Shown here: in pieces, positions 24,952 to 34,021 of the stretch | Layout: every line of letters starts with the position of its first letter | Numbering within the stretch: position 1 is the stretch's first letter | Origin: an uncultured Caryophanales bacterium | GTDB lineage: Bacteria; Bacillota_I; Bacilli_A; RFN20; CAG-449 | Reading direction: 5' to 3' | Length of the DNA stretch: 36,415 nucleotides | NCBI GenBank assembly: GCA_945873815.1 | Contig: CAMCEE010000018.1 | Span: 1 to 36,415, forward strand | Position numbers and translations under genes: made by a program | Notes under the pieces: model-generated | Seen by the model: the letters and a program-made list of their open reading frames with translations, nothing else | Database searches by the model: none | Told to the model about the DNA's origin: nothing

Positions 24952-25299
24952 AAGATTCACCTCTTCTATTATCTCATTATACTATATTTTTTATATAGTA
25001 TACAAATCAAAAGGAATAAACAAATATATTATTTCATTCGTTTTTCTAAAATATTCATACTTCACTATGTTTCAATCATCAATTTTTTTATATTAAAAAA
25101 AGTCAACTTAGAAACAGAACTAGAAATTTATCTATTAGGAAAGATAAATCGATTATCATTAAGAAAAAGAAAGAATTTAAAAAATATGCGTGTTAAAGAA
25201 CAATCATTAGCGCATTAAAAAATCAATTTATAGTAGAAACAAGGAAAAGAAATGATAACAAAATCCCTTTTTTGAACTACTAAGGCAAAACAAAGATTA
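24952..25299. other. Non-coding stretch between gdpP and the gltS-like gene
   Basis: Contains the gdpP promoter. Open frames on the plus strand here lack ribosome-binding sites and family resemblance. No clear terminator for the gltS-like gene was found. Confidence 0.5.
24976..25005 (-). promoter_or_regulatory. gdpP operon promoter with an inverted repeat between -35 and -10
   Basis: -10 TATAAT (24976-24981), -35 TTGTAT (25000-25005), 18-bp spacer. A perfect 10-bp inverted repeat, TATACTATAT / ATATAGTATA with 5-bp gap (24978-25002), fills the spacer, so it may be an operator; it would not be transcribed. Confidence 0.55.
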
Positions 25300-26706
25300 T
25301 TATTTATTATTAATATCTATCTTTTTCTCTTTCTTTTTAAAGATATATTTTCTTAACAAGAAGACATTATATCCAACAAACATCGGAACGATAATTGCAA
25401 GAGTTATAAGCGAAGAAGTTAAATCTTTTCCTGCGAAAGAAACTAATAATATCACCGGAAATCCAAATGCGATTGCTGGAACTTGTTGAAGAACTAAATT
25501 TTGTGCTGCTGGAGTTTCAAAATTAGGATCTATCTCCCTTAATAAAATCATTCCAGTAGAAGCGGTTCCTGTTAACATTCCAAACATTGAGAAAAATGCT
25601 TCATGTTCGTATTCTGGATAAACTTTATGACAGATAAAACGCACATAAACAAATGTTGCAAATGCACCAAAGGCACATATGATTAATAATGGCCATAATA
25701 ATCCACTTAAATTATTCCAATCAATCGCTGCAATACCTGCGACAATCATAATATCAAAGAAGAACCCAGATAATCTGTTGAGCATATAATTATTAACGTA
25801 AGTGTGTTTCATTATCTTTTTATTCTTTAATGCAACTAAGATTTTTTTGATGATAAAAGCAAATAAGGATCCGAATAGGAAGTTGAATCCCCAGAATAAT
25901 GGTTTTAAAGTATTTGTTCCGAAATTGCCTAAAAAACGTTCAGATAAATAAGATAAACCAAATATGACGAAATACGTAATTAAATATACTAAGAACACTA
26001 CCGCGAATTGAATGGTTAATTTATCAACCGCTTCATTTAACGGTGCTTCATCTTCAGCATAAATATCATCAGTTGATAATCCATTATTTGCAATTCTTTC
26101 TTCTTGAACTTTTAATTTACCTTTTCTTTTAAGAACATTCAAATAGATTACTCCAATAATACAAGCAATCAAGAATCCTATCGCTGCGATAGAAAGACCA
26201 AATGTTGCACCATTTTCAAAACCAAGTCCTTCGTAAATCTTTCCAAAATTCAATGCTTGGCCTGTTCCTTGTCCAAAACCCATCGGAAGCAATAATCCTG
26301 CCGCATGGAATAATGAAGGGAAAATTGTAAAAGATAAAACAAGCGATAAAGTCAATCCCACAATTCCTTGAATCAAATATCCATTAACCGTAATAAGGCC
26401 AGTATCAACGATTACAAGTTTATTATGGTCTTTCTTAATTTGATTTGTTTTGAGTGCTAATGCAATAAACCCAAGTCCTAAGCAATGATAAGTTAACATT
26501 TCCATTAAATCTCTATTTATATAGTTATTAACCGCAGGTATAAAATTGATAATAAAAATCAATAAACCCGCTAAAACAGAAGTTGGAAGTAATGAATTCC
26601 TAATAAATTTAATTTTTCTTCTAATAATATTACAAATGATGATTGCTGTTAGAATTATTCCAAGTTGCAATACTATTGTCCACGCATCATAGTCCCAAAA
26701 ATTCAT
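25300..26706 (-). CDS. Sodium/glutamate symporter (GltS)-like permease
   Basis: 468 aa, about 12 membrane segments, in two repeats. MGFGQGTGQALNFGKIYEGLGFENGATFGL corresponds to the conserved GGHGTGAAW...GF..A region of GltS, and GMLTGTASTGMILLREIDP to the second repeat. Glutamate or a related dicarboxylate with Na+ is likely but the sequence is divergent, so no symbol is given. A charged insert (about 190-225) separates the halves. AGGAGG before the ATG; the start overlaps the end of the acyltransferase gene by 20 bp. Confidence 0.8.
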   Translation of the reverse strand: MNFWDYDAWTIVLQLGIILTAIIICNIIRRKIKFIRNSLLPTSVLAGLLIFIINFIPAVNNYINRDLMEMLTYHCLGLGFIALALKTNQIKKDHNKLVIVDTGLITVNGYLIQGIVGLTLSLVLSFTIFPSLFHAAGLLLPMGFGQGTGQALNFGKIYEGLGFENGATFGLSIAAIGFLIACIIGVIYLNVLKRKGKLKVQEERIANNGLSTDDIYAEDEAPLNEAVDKLTIQFAVVFLVYLITYFVIFGLSYLSERFLGNFGTNTLKPLFWGFNFLFGSLFAFIIKKILVALKNKKIMKHTYVNNYMLNRLSGFFFDIMIVAGIAAIDWNNLSGLLWPLLIICAFGAFATFVYVRFICHKVYPEYEHEAFFSMFGMLTGTASTGMILLREIDPNFETPAAQNLVLQQVPAIAFGFPVILLVSFAGKDLTSSLITLAIIVPMFVGYNVFLLRKYIFKKKEKKIDINNK

Positions 26707-27874
26707 TATTTTTGCCCTCCTTTTTATTTCTTCTTAGATAGTAATAATACATATATTTTAATACATTCAGCCTTTTTGTACCTTTAATTTGATATGTTTC
26801 TTGACCTACATAGAAATTCAATTTATTTTTCCCAAGTATAGTCATTTCATCGATATCATCTAATTTAAACGATGAAACTTCTTTCTTTCCTTGAATTAAT
26901 ATTTCATCTTGTTTTAAAACTAATCGTCCTTCATTAATAAACAATCTACTATCATAAAGTCGTGGAATTTTTAATGATACTTTTTCATCAGTGAATATTT
27001 CTTCACTTAATGTAAAATCATATTTGCTTATCCAATCTTTTTGATAATCGTACCATTCATTTACATGGTTAAATTTAATCTTTTTATCATTAGATGATAA
27101 TGTGAGATTCTCATTGTATTTAAAACTCATTTTGCAATTGGTACAAGTAATCTCATCGTATGAAGAAACAAGGGTCGACATTCTTTCACATCTTGGGCAA
27201 ACGAAAAATACTCTTTCGAGATATTCAGCCTTTCTCTTACTTTTAAATCTTATTTCATCATTAAAATTATTGACATCAAGTTCTTTAAGAATGATCTTCA
27301 TGAGTTCATCATTATCAATATCTTTATATTCTTCATAAGAAATAACTCTTTTTACAAAAGCATCCATTTTACCCTTTCTAATATTATCCGCCCATCTTGG
27401 AGAAGTGCCATATCCTCCAATAATGTTAAATAAAACTATTGGTTTTTTTAATACCTTTGCAAGTTTCACAATCGATTCGTTAATGTAACATAGATTTCCA
27501 CTATATGATCTATTACCTTCTGGAAATATACATATATGACCATTTTCTTTTCCAAGTGATATACATTCTTTTATACATTTTAGATCACTTTTTTTCGATT
27601 TTTCTTTGTGAATAGGCGCAACTAAATAGTCGATAAGTTTTCCAATAAACTTATGTTCAAAAATATCTATTGAAGCCATATAATAGATTGGTTCTTTAAA
27701 AGCTACGCCAACGATAAACTGATCCATTGAAGTAAGATGATTAGATAAAATGAGACTCCCTTCTTCTGGAAGAGAGGTTGTTTTAACTTTTAAGTTATAT
27801 TTCATTCTAAAAAATACTTTAAAAAATGGTCGAACAAAATTTGATACTCTTCTATGCCTTTTCTTTATTCTCAT
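26687..27874 (-). CDS. PlsC-like acyltransferase with C-terminal zinc ribbon
   Basis: 395 aa. Acyltransferase domain (about 25-210) with NHLTSMDQ (H46, D51) and FPEGNRS (117-123), the catalytic HX4D and the glycerol-phosphate-binding motif, as in 1-acyl-glycerol-3-phosphate acyltransferases. A CX2C-X14-CX2C ribbon follows (C225, C228, C243, C246), then about 140 residues, probably beta-rich, of unknown function. Stand-alone PlsC is about 200-250 aa, so this is an extended version. It should act at the inner face of the membrane in phospholipid synthesis; the acyl acceptor is unknown. AAGGAG precedes the ATG. The stop is TGA, the only one seen in the window. Confidence 0.83.
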   Translation of the reverse strand: MRIKKRHRRVSNFVRPFFKVFFRMKYNLKVKTTSLPEEGSLILSNHLTSMDQFIVGVAFKEPIYYMASIDIFEHKFIGKLIDYLVAPIHKEKSKKSDLKCIKECISLGKENGHICIFPEGNRSYSGNLCYINESIVKLAKVLKKPIVLFNIIGGYGTSPRWADNIRKGKMDAFVKRVISYEEYKDIDNDELMKIILKELDVNNFNDEIRFKSKRKAEYLERVFFVCPRCERMSTLVSSYDEITCTNCKMSFKYNENLTLSSNDKKIKFNHVNEWYDYQKDWISKYDFTLSEEIFTDEKVSLKIPRLYDSRLFINEGRLVLKQDEILIQGKKEVSSFKLDDIDEMTILGKNKLNFYVGQETYQIKGTKRLNVLKYMYYYYLRRNKKEGKNNEFLGL

Positions 27875-27893
27875 TCATATCTCCTTCAAAGTG

Positions 27894-27921
27894 ATATTAT
27901 TATTTTATCATTGAATTGCAA
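27894..27921 (-). promoter_or_regulatory. Promoter of the plsC-like/gltS-like operon
   Basis: -35 TTGCAA (27916-27921), 16-bp spacer, -10 TAATAT (27894-27899), followed by AAGGAG. Confidence 0.5.
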
Positions 27922-27928
27922 AATATCA

Positions 27929-28915
27929 TTATTGTTTTTCATTAGAATTATTGATTCTAATTCTTTCAATAATTCTTTTACTTATACCATAGAATGAATC
28001 AATAACTCCTAATAATATTAAGAATAATTGAAATGGAGGTATTAAAACAAATAGATATACAATAATGATGAGCCATCCTTTATTAACATATCGAGTAAAT
28101 AAAATTGCCGTCTTCATTCCAAAATAGACATAAATCAATGAGAAGATCAAAAATACATTGATTACAATTATATATAAAACATGTACTACCATATTTTCAT
28201 CTTCAAAATGCATAAATGAAAACACGGCAATAGGAAGCAAGATAATAAAAGAAATCGAAAGCCAAATAGGCGCTACCATAAATGAAAATGGTTGCCTTTT
28301 TGCATAAAATCTAAACATCTTAGTCTTCATAATAATAAGATTAAAAAGTAAATATATTAAAACCGCATCAATAAGTGAAATCAAAATTAATATCGCAGGA
28401 ATTAATCCTTCTAATATCGCTTGAAAAAATGGGACATCAAATCCAAAAAGATTTAATTTAGGCGCTAGTTCTGCTATTCCATTTACAATCCATTCTATCT
28501 CTTTAAAAATGTTTTCAATATTTAGCATTGAAGAAAGAACAATGCTTGATAAGATTTCGGAAACAAGAGCAATCCCCGTTATTATTAAAATGATAAATAC
28601 TGCTTTCATTTTAGTTTGGATTAATATTCCCCCAAAAATAGATCCAATAAGAAGAGATGGTAGAATATAGACAAACGAAGAAAATGGAGTGGTACATATA
28701 AATACGGATAGAATAGTAGTTGCAAATAAAGGTATAATACTTATTTTAAATCCATATTTGTAAGCGTATAAAGCAATAGGAATAGGCAAAACAAAAAATA
28801 AATCATATTCAAGTAATGATCCACTTAATCTAGAAAGCAAAAAGAAAGCGCAATATATTGCACATATTATAGATGCATCTGTGATTTGTCTAATCCTAGT
28901 AGAAGTTCTTTTCAT
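27929..28915 (-). CDS. DUF2232 (YybS-like) integral membrane protein
   Basis: About 328 aa, eight or so membrane segments; the N-terminus (RTSTRIRQITDASIICAIYCAFFLLSR) and the overall hydrophobic pattern match DUF2232/YybS. In Bacilli yybS stands immediately before gdpP; here a two-gene operon lies between. Function unknown, possibly envelope-related. GAGAGG precedes the ATG at 28915, overlapping an in-frame TTG. Confidence 0.75.
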   Translation of the reverse strand: MKRTSTRIRQITDASIICAIYCAFFLLSRLSGSLLEYDLFFVLPIPIALYAYKYGFKISIIPLFATTILSVFICTTPFSSFVYILPSLLIGSIFGGILIQTKMKAVFIILIITGIALVSEILSSIVLSSMLNIENIFKEIEWIVNGIAELAPKLNLFGFDVPFFQAILEGLIPAILILISLIDAVLIYLLFNLIIMKTKMFRFYAKRQPFSFMVAPIWLSISFIILLPIAVFSFMHFEDENMVVHVLYIIVINVFLIFSLIYVYFGMKTAILFTRYVNKGWLIIIVYLFVLIPPFQLFLILLGVIDSFYGISKRIIERIRINNSNEKQ

Positions 28916-28987
28916 GTAGCCTCTCAATATGAATATAATATCACATTGAGCAAGATAATAATATTTAAAACTCCATATTTCATTTGA

Positions 28988-28993
28988 TATAAT
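28988..28993 (+). promoter_or_regulatory. Extended -10 promoter of the acetyltransferase gene
   Basis: TGATATAAT (TG-N-TATAAT, hexamer at 28988-28993) on the plus strand, 22 bp before the ATG; AGGAG lies between. Confidence 0.6.
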
Positions 28994-29015
28994 CTACTAT
29001 ATAGGAGAAGGATAT

Positions 29016-29630
29016 ATGACAGAAGAAGAGAAGATGATTAAAGGCATGATTTATGATGGAAGTGAAGATACACTTTATAACCAACGAGCATTGGCTCATA
29101 AACTTTGCAATCAATATAATAAAATCGAAGATGATTCAGATCCAAGAAGAAAAGAAATACTCGATAAATTAATTCCAAATAATAATGGAGTATATTTACA
29201 AGGACCTATTTATTTTGATTATGGGAAAAACATTGAATTTGGAAAACATTGTTTTGCAAACTTCAATCTCACCATTCTTGATATATGCCCAGTAACAATT
29301 GGAGATAATGTATTCATTGGTCCTAACGTTTCACTTGTAACTCCAATTCATCCATTTTTACCTGAAGAAAGAAATCTCTATCGAAATGAAAAAGGAAGAA
29401 TAACAGATAAAGAATATGCAAAGCCAATAACAATAAAAAGCAATACTTGGATAGCAAGTAACGTCACAGTTTGTGGAGGAGTTTCCATTGGTGAAGGATC
29501 AGTAATAGGTGCTGGTTCAGTTGTTACTCGCGATATTCCAAATGGCGTGTTTGCTGCAGGAAACCCTTGTAAAGTGATTAGAAAAATCACTAATGAAGAT
29601 TCAATTTATTTAAAGAAAAACTTATTCTAG
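29016..29630 (+). CDS. Maltose O-acetyltransferase-type (LacA/Maa family) acetyltransferase
   Basis: 204 aa with the left-handed beta-helix hexapeptide repeat (about 65-185: IGDNVFIGPNVSL, IKSNTWIASNVTV, GVSIGEGSVIGAGSVV) after an N-terminal helical region MIKGMIYDGSEDTLYNQR, the maltose/galactoside acetyltransferase signature. The catalytic histidine is H112 (VTPIHPF). It acetylates sugars or other hydroxyls with acetyl-CoA as a trimer; substrate uncertain. It is the only plus-strand gene seen in the window, divergent from the DUF2232 gene and convergent with the CPBP gene. Confidence 0.9.
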   Translation: MTEEEKMIKGMIYDGSEDTLYNQRALAHKLCNQYNKIEDDSDPRRKEILDKLIPNNNGVYLQGPIYFDYGKNIEFGKHCFANFNLTILDICPVTIGDNVFIGPNVSLVTPIHPFLPEERNLYRNEKGRITDKEYAKPITIKSNTWIASNVTVCGGVSIGEGSVIGAGSVVTRDIPNGVFAAGNPCKVIRKITNEDSIYLKKNLF

Positions 29631-29635
29631 ATTAT

Positions 29636-29674
29636 AAAGAGATGATCATTAATTACGAATCATCTCTTTTTTAT
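29636..29674 (+). terminator. Terminator of the acetyltransferase gene, overlapping the CPBP gene end
   Basis: Perfect 11-bp stem AAAGAGATGAT / ATCATCTCTTT with 12-nt loop, then a T-run on the plus strand. The CPBP stop codon (29649-29651) lies in the loop of this hairpin. Confidence 0.75.
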
Positions 29675-30377
29675 TTATGAAATACAATAGGACCAATGTA
29701 TATATGAACATGAATGTCCCCCTTATCATCTCTGCGATAAATAACTCATTTCCAGAAAGAAGAATAAACTTACTCTCAAAATCGAAAAGAAAATGTATTA
29801 GCATCAAAGGATAGATTGTATTAGTAAGGTATAATAAGCAAGTAGCCATGAACCCAAAGATCAAAGCATTGAGAACAACAAGCAATGTTTCTAAAACATC
29901 ATTACTCATCATAAAAGATGAAGTATGTCCTAATCCAAAAATCAAAGATGAAATGATAATTGCAGGCATAATAGAAAAATTCTTGTCAAGAAAGTGTTTT
30001 GCTACTCCTCTATAATATACTTCCTCTACGATTCCAACCATTAAATATAAAAGAAGAATACCAAAGAAACTTCCCAAGTCTTTTCCTTTAAATCCTTTTA
30101 CTGCAACTGGAATAAACACTAATAAACTAGGTAAATAGAATAGCATCCTTTTATTCCAATTTATTTTTCCATATCCCATCTTTTTACAATCGATTTTCTT
30201 AATCTTTATTACAATGAGAAATACTATTAACGGAATCGCCATAAAGCCCGCTTGAAGATAATAAACACAAGGCGCGGAAATATTACAAATAGTTGCAATA
30301 AATCCAGATAGAATTGGAAATAAAACAACAAATACTCCACTCATAAAGCTGTATAACACACTTTTATATCTACTCAT
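29649..30377 (-). CDS. CPBP-family intramembrane metalloprotease (CAAX protease-like)
   Basis: About 242 aa, seven or so membrane segments. Three catalytic motifs are visible: EEVYYRG (EExxxR), FGLGH (FxxxH) and HFLFDF (HxxxD). Members cleave membrane substrates or serve in bacteriocin immunity; no bacteriocin gene is nearby, so the role is unknown. The ATG at 30377 is preferred, with GGAGG 11 nt upstream; the ATG at 30395 has none. Convergent with the acetyltransferase gene. Confidence 0.85.
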   Translation of the reverse strand: MSRYKSVLYSFMSGVFVVLFPILSGFIATICNISAPCVYYLQAGFMAIPLIVFLIVIKIKKIDCKKMGYGKINWNKRMLFYLPSLLVFIPVAVKGFKGKDLGSFFGILLLYLMVGIVEEVYYRGVAKHFLDKNFSIMPAIIISSLIFGLGHTSSFMMSNDVLETLLVVLNALIFGFMATCLLYLTNTIYPLMLIHFLFDFESKFILLSGNELFIAEMIRGTFMFIYTLVLLYFINKKEMIRN

Positions 30378-30452
30378 AAATCGTAAAACCTCCATAATAT
30401 TAAATAATATAATAACCTCTCTAATTATCTACATATTTATTTAGGTAAATAA

Positions 30453-30490
30453 AATAAGGCGATAGATTTTTTATATTCTATCACCTTTAT
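30453..30490 (-). terminator. Terminator after metG (possibly bidirectional)
   Basis: AATAAAGGTGATAGA / TCTATCGCCTTATT stem, followed by TTATTTTATTT on the minus strand, starting 10 nt after the metG stop. Confidence 0.65.
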
Positions 30491-30499
30491 TTGATTCTA

Positions 30500-32089
30500 T
30501 TATTTACTTGTCATCAAACTTCTAATGTATTCTACTTCAACCGCAGGATCTAAACGTGGGAACAATGGTTCTCCTTTAGTTACTTTTTGTCCACCTAACA
30601 AATTGAAATCATTAACAGTTCTATATTCTTTTAAATCTCCTTCAATTCCTAATTGAGCAAATAGTTTTTCTGGTGCTTCAACTAATGCAGGAGATAAAAG
30701 AATTGCAGATTGTCTTAATGCATTTGCTAGATGATTCATTACCGATTTTAATTCATTAATCTTCTCTGGATCTTTTGCTAGTACCCATGGTTTTGATTCT
30801 TCAATATATTTATTAGCTCTAGAGATATATGTGAATAAAGCCTCATATGCTTCATTAACTTTTAATGAATCCATCTTTGTATGATAATTCTTGATTGCAA
30901 TTTTACCAACTTCTTCTAATTCTCTATCTAAATCTGTCAATTGGCCTTGATATTCAGGAATTATACCATCGAAATATTTAATAATCATTCCGACAGTTCT
31001 ATTCAATAAATTTCCAAAATCATTTGCCAAATCAATATTGATTCTTTCAACAAATTGTTCAGGAGTGAATTGACCATCTGTTCCAAATACAACTTCCCTT
31101 ACATAATAGAAACGCAAAGTATCTACTCCATATCTATCAATCAATGCATTTGGAGAAATAACATTTCCTTTTGATTTGGACATCTTTCCATCTTTTGTCA
31201 TAATAAGGCCATGAACATAAATCTTATCTGGCAATCTCATTCCCATGCTCATTAAGAATATAGGCCAATAGATTGTATGGAATCTAGTGATATCATTACC
31301 AATAATATGAATAATTTCAGCATCATCACCCCAGAATTTCTTATAATTTGAATCATCTTCTTGCATAAATCCTAAGGCAGTAACGTAATTAAACAATGCA
31401 TCTAACCAAACATAAACAACATGTTTTGGATTTTCTCTAATTGGAATTCCCCATGAGAATGTCGTTCTTGAAATGCATAAATCTTCTAATCCTTTTTTAA
31501 TAAAATTATTAACCATTTCATTTTTTCTTGATTCAGGAGTAATGAATTCAACATTGTTATTATAAAATTCCATTAATCTATTTGAATACTTACTCATTTT
31601 AAAGAAATATGCTTCTTCTTTTGCTCTATGTACTGGTCTACCACAATCAGGACAGATATGATCTTCTCCAGCTTGAGTATCAGTCCAGAAAGATTCACAA
31701 GGAGTACAATACCATCCTTCATAATTTCCTAAATAAATATCTCCATTTTCATACATTTTTGTGAAGATTTTTTGAATTACTTCAACGTGATATTCATCAG
31801 TTGTTCTTATGAAGTGATCATTTGATATCTTCATGTCTTTCCATAATTTTTTAATTCCTTTGACAATATCATCTACAAAAGCTTGAGGAGTTACTCCTTT
31901 AGCTTCAGCATTTTTTTGAATTTTTTCTCCATGTTCATCAGTTCCAGTTAAAAAGAATGTTTCAATTCCTTGCATTCTTTTATATCTTGCAATTGTATCT
32001 GTAAGTGTCGTACAGTAAGCATGACCAATATGTAGATTTGCACTTGGATAATATATCGGTGTAGTTATATAAAAATATTTTTTGCTCAT
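30500..32089 (-). CDS. metG: Methionyl-tRNA synthetase
   Basis: About 529 aa. Numbering from an upstream ATG at 32101: HIGH motif in ANLHIGHAYC (24-27), zinc-knuckle cysteines C132, C135, C150, C153, KMSKS (306-310), then the anticodon-binding helical domain. There is no C-terminal tRNA-binding (EMAP-like) extension, so this is the shorter type. The ATG at 32089 is preferred (GGAGG upstream). It lies about 63 bp downstream of rpmE, with an rpmE terminator between, and no separate good promoter found. Confidence 0.96.
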   Translation of the reverse strand: MSKKYFYITTPIYYPSANLHIGHAYCTTLTDTIARYKRMQGIETFFLTGTDEHGEKIQKNAEAKGVTPQAFVDDIVKGIKKLWKDMKISNDHFIRTTDEYHVEVIQKIFTKMYENGDIYLGNYEGWYCTPCESFWTDTQAGEDHICPDCGRPVHRAKEEAYFFKMSKYSNRLMEFYNNNVEFITPESRKNEMVNNFIKKGLEDLCISRTTFSWGIPIRENPKHVVYVWLDALFNYVTALGFMQEDDSNYKKFWGDDAEIIHIIGNDITRFHTIYWPIFLMSMGMRLPDKIYVHGLIMTKDGKMSKSKGNVISPNALIDRYGVDTLRFYYVREVVFGTDGQFTPEQFVERINIDLANDFGNLLNRTVGMIIKYFDGIIPEYQGQLTDLDRELEEVGKIAIKNYHTKMDSLKVNEAYEALFTYISRANKYIEESKPWVLAKDPEKINELKSVMNHLANALRQSAILLSPALVEAPEKLFAQLGIEGDLKEYRTVNDFNLLGGQKVTKGEPLFPRLDPAVEVEYIRSLMTSK

Positions 32090-32114
32090 TTTGACCTCCA
32101 TATTCTATGTTCTA

Positions 32115-32145
32115 ATAAAAAACCGCCTCCAAATAGGGACGGTAT
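32115..32145 (-). terminator. Terminator of rpmE
   Basis: ACCGTCC / GGAGGCGGT stem with one mismatch, then TTTTTTATT on the minus strand. Confidence 0.65.
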
Positions 32146-32152
32146 TCTTTTC

Positions 32153-32356
32153 TTATTTCATTCCGTATTTTTTCATGAATTTGTCGACACGGCCATCTGC
32201 TTGAGTAAATCTTTGTTTACCTGTGTAGAATGGGTGGCAATTTGAACATGTATCAACACGAATTTCTTTTACTGTTGAACCTGTTGTGAATGTTGTTCCA
32301 CATGTTATGCATGTTACTTTTGTTTCAAAGTATTGTGGGTGAATATCTTTTTTCAT
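32153..32356 (-). CDS. rpmE: 50S ribosomal protein L31 (zinc-binding type)
   Basis: 67 aa, typical. Starts [16 protein letters not shown]; four cysteines C16, C19, C37, C40 bind zinc, so this is the C+ paralogue type, usually the main form when zinc is plentiful; it ends [15 protein letters not shown] precedes the ATG. No zinc-free paralogue in the window. Confidence 0.96.
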   Translation of the reverse strand: MKKDIHPQYFETKVTCITCGTTFTTGSTVKEIRVDTCSNCHPFYTGKQRFTQADGRVDKFMKKYGMK

Positions 32357-32413
32357 TTGCTTAATCTCCTTATTCGCCTAGAGTATCTTCGTTTTCTCTA
32401 AGTCAGCGTAATA

Positions 32414-32442
32414 ATATTATCAAAGATAATTTTGTTTTACAA
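32414..32442 (-). promoter_or_regulatory. Promoter of rpmE
   Basis: -35 TTGTAA (32437-32442), 17-bp spacer, extended -10 TGATAATAT (hexamer 32414-32419). Leader of about 50 nt. Confidence 0.55.
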
Positions 32443-32493
32443 TTGCTTTTTCAATATTTTATGAAATTTTCTAATTATATTGGCTTTTTTTAT

Positions 32494-32528
32494 AAAAAAA
32501 ATGAGAAATGGATAATCACTTCTCATTT
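32494..32528 (-). terminator. Terminator of the small lipoprotein gene
   Basis: Perfect 9-bp stem AAATGAGAA / TTCTCATTT, 12-nt loop, then a T-run on the minus strand, about 20 nt past the stop codon. Confidence 0.7.
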
Positions 32529-32549
32529 AATTTTCCTATTTTTTTACTA

Positions 32550-33101
32550 TTATTTGCTGTATGTATTAGTTACTGAAGTATACATATTGATTGCTCCAGA
32601 AACAGTAATACCCATACTAGAAGCAGAAAAGGATACATCAACACTAACTGTAGAATCTACTAATAAACCTTCTTCATTGAAATGATATGTTTCAACAACG
32701 CCTTTTCCTGAAAATTTTGTGTTTTCATTTGTAGCAACATCGTATTCTGCTAAATAGTCCTTAACAGAAGTTTTCTTTGATACAGTTAATTTCTTTCCAT
32801 TAATAACATATTCGTATTTGTCATTAAATGCAGCACCGACACTACCAAATAAACCTTCTACAGGTTCAAATTCAATCTCTGTTTCCTTCTTTCCTACTTC
32901 AAACATAGCTGCAAAGATGCCTTCTGCTTTCTTAACTTCCATTACTGTTTTAGAAACACATTTTGTAGATGTAACATTTTCAGCAACATAGTTTTCTTCT
33001 GCGAATGCTTTTGCTTTTTCGTGGTCAACCTTTTGTCCACAACCACTTAGAGTTAACGCAGTTGCAATTGCTAAAGTAAATGATAAAATTTTTTTATTCA
33101 T
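32550..33101 (-). CDS. Small secreted lipoprotein of unknown function
   Basis: 183 aa. Type II signal peptide MNKKILSFTLAIATALTLSG with lipobox LSGC (C21). The mature part has a few strands and no family I recognise; it contains a second cysteine (C48). AGGAGAGG precedes the ATG, and TATAAT lies at 33122-33127 with a weak -35. Flanked by its own terminator, so monocistronic. Confidence 0.75.
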   Translation of the reverse strand: MNKKILSFTLAIATALTLSGCGQKVDHEKAKAFAEENYVAENVTSTKCVSKTVMEVKKAEGIFAAMFEVGKKETEIEFEPVEGLFGSVGAAFNDKYEYVINGKKLTVSKKTSVKDYLAEYDVATNENTKFSGKGVVETYHFNEEGLLVDSTVSVDVSFSASSMGITVSGAINMYTSVTNTYSK

Positions 33102-33164
33102 TTTTTCCTCTCCTTCTCATCATTATACTATAATCATACATAGAAAAAATATTATCATCAATAT

Positions 33165-33533
33165 CTAAAGCAATATTAAATGAGATAATGTCGTTTCTCC
33201 CTTTTTATTTACTGTTACAAGGGTATAAGGATATGTGTAATCATAAAGATATACTTCCGTTTTATATTTATCAAAATAATCTAGTGCATAATTGATTATT
33301 ATCTCATCTTTTTCTTTTTGTTCACTCTTCATTTCTATCGTTATATAATATTTGTTTTTCGCGGAAATCTTAAGTGTTTTATCATCATCAATAATAGTAA
33401 ATTCTTCAATTTTACTTTCTCCAACTTCATGAGAATAATAAGAAAAAGAAGCTATAATATAAGATATAATCACAAGAAATAATATAAATCCTACTGAATA
33501 TATGATTTTAAAAAAAGACTTAAACACTTTCAT
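33165..33533 (-). CDS. Small membrane-anchored protein of unknown function
   Basis: 122 aa with one N-terminal membrane segment (about 8-30, FKIIYSVGFILFLVIISYIIASF) and a polar extracellular part of about 90 residues rich in strands. No family recognised. Its start is 17 bp after the tadA stop and has no clear ribosome-binding site, so it is probably the last gene of the ffs-tadA transcript. It could instead be a decaying gene. Confidence 0.55.
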   Translation of the reverse strand: MKVFKSFFKIIYSVGFILFLVIISYIIASFSYYSHEVGESKIEEFTIIDDDKTLKISAKNKYYITIEMKSEQKEKDEIIINYALDYFDKYKTEVYLYDYTYPYTLVTVNKKGETTLSHLILL

Positions 33534-33550
33534 TAAGTCTTATTATATGT

Positions 33551-34006
33551 CTATTTTCTTTTTTCTTTAAAATATGAAGAAATTAATGTTGAACATTCAT
33601 CTTTCAACACTCCACCTTCCACTTCAGGAAAATGATTTAATGTATTAATAGAATATAGATTTAAAGCGCTGCCAAGTGCACCTTGTTTTAAATCATAAGC
33701 ACCGAATACAACTCTTTTTATTCTCGATTGATAGATTGCGCCTGCGCACATCGAACAAGGTTCTAAAGTGACGTATAAAGTACAATCAACCAATCTCCAT
33801 GAATTCATCCTTTTGCAAGCTTTTCTAATCGCATTGATTTCTGCATGACTAGTAACATCATTATTTCTTTCTTTTTTATTGTATCCTCTTGCAATAATCT
33901 TATCATCTTTTACAATCACACATCCAATTGGAACTTCGTCGATTTCTTTAGCCTTCAATGCCTCTTTATAAGCCTGTTTCATATATTTTTCATCATCTGA
34001 ATTCAT
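33551..34006 (-). CDS. tadA: tRNA adenosine(34) deaminase TadA
   Basis: 151 aa from the ATG at 34006. Zinc deaminase motifs HAEINAI (H54, E56) and PCSMCAGA (C84, C87), with family contacts such as RVVFGAYD. It converts A34 to inosine in tRNA-Arg(ACG), an essential wobble change. The ATG follows GGCGGTGA; an in-frame GTG at 34039 lies inside the SRP RNA and is ruled out. The start lies about 16 nt after the SRP RNA's T-run, so there is no room for a separate promoter. Confidence 0.95.
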   Translation of the reverse strand: MNSDDEKYMKQAYKEALKAKEIDEVPIGCVIVKDDKIIARGYNKKERNNDVTSHAEINAIRKACKRMNSWRLVDCTLYVTLEPCSMCAGAIYQSRIKRVVFGAYDLKQGALGSALNLYSINTLNHFPEVEGGVLKDECSTLISSYFKEKRK

Positions 34007-34021
34007 TATTTCACCGCCTAG

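Noticed and set aside
24854-25218. Two overlapping plus-strand open frames before the gltS-like gene
   Set aside because: Low-complexity, no ribosome-binding site, partly antisense to gdpP and its promoter; no family resemblance.
32089-32152. T-box or S-box leader for metG
   Set aside because: Only about 63 bp lie between rpmE and metG, mostly the rpmE terminator; no leader motif fits.
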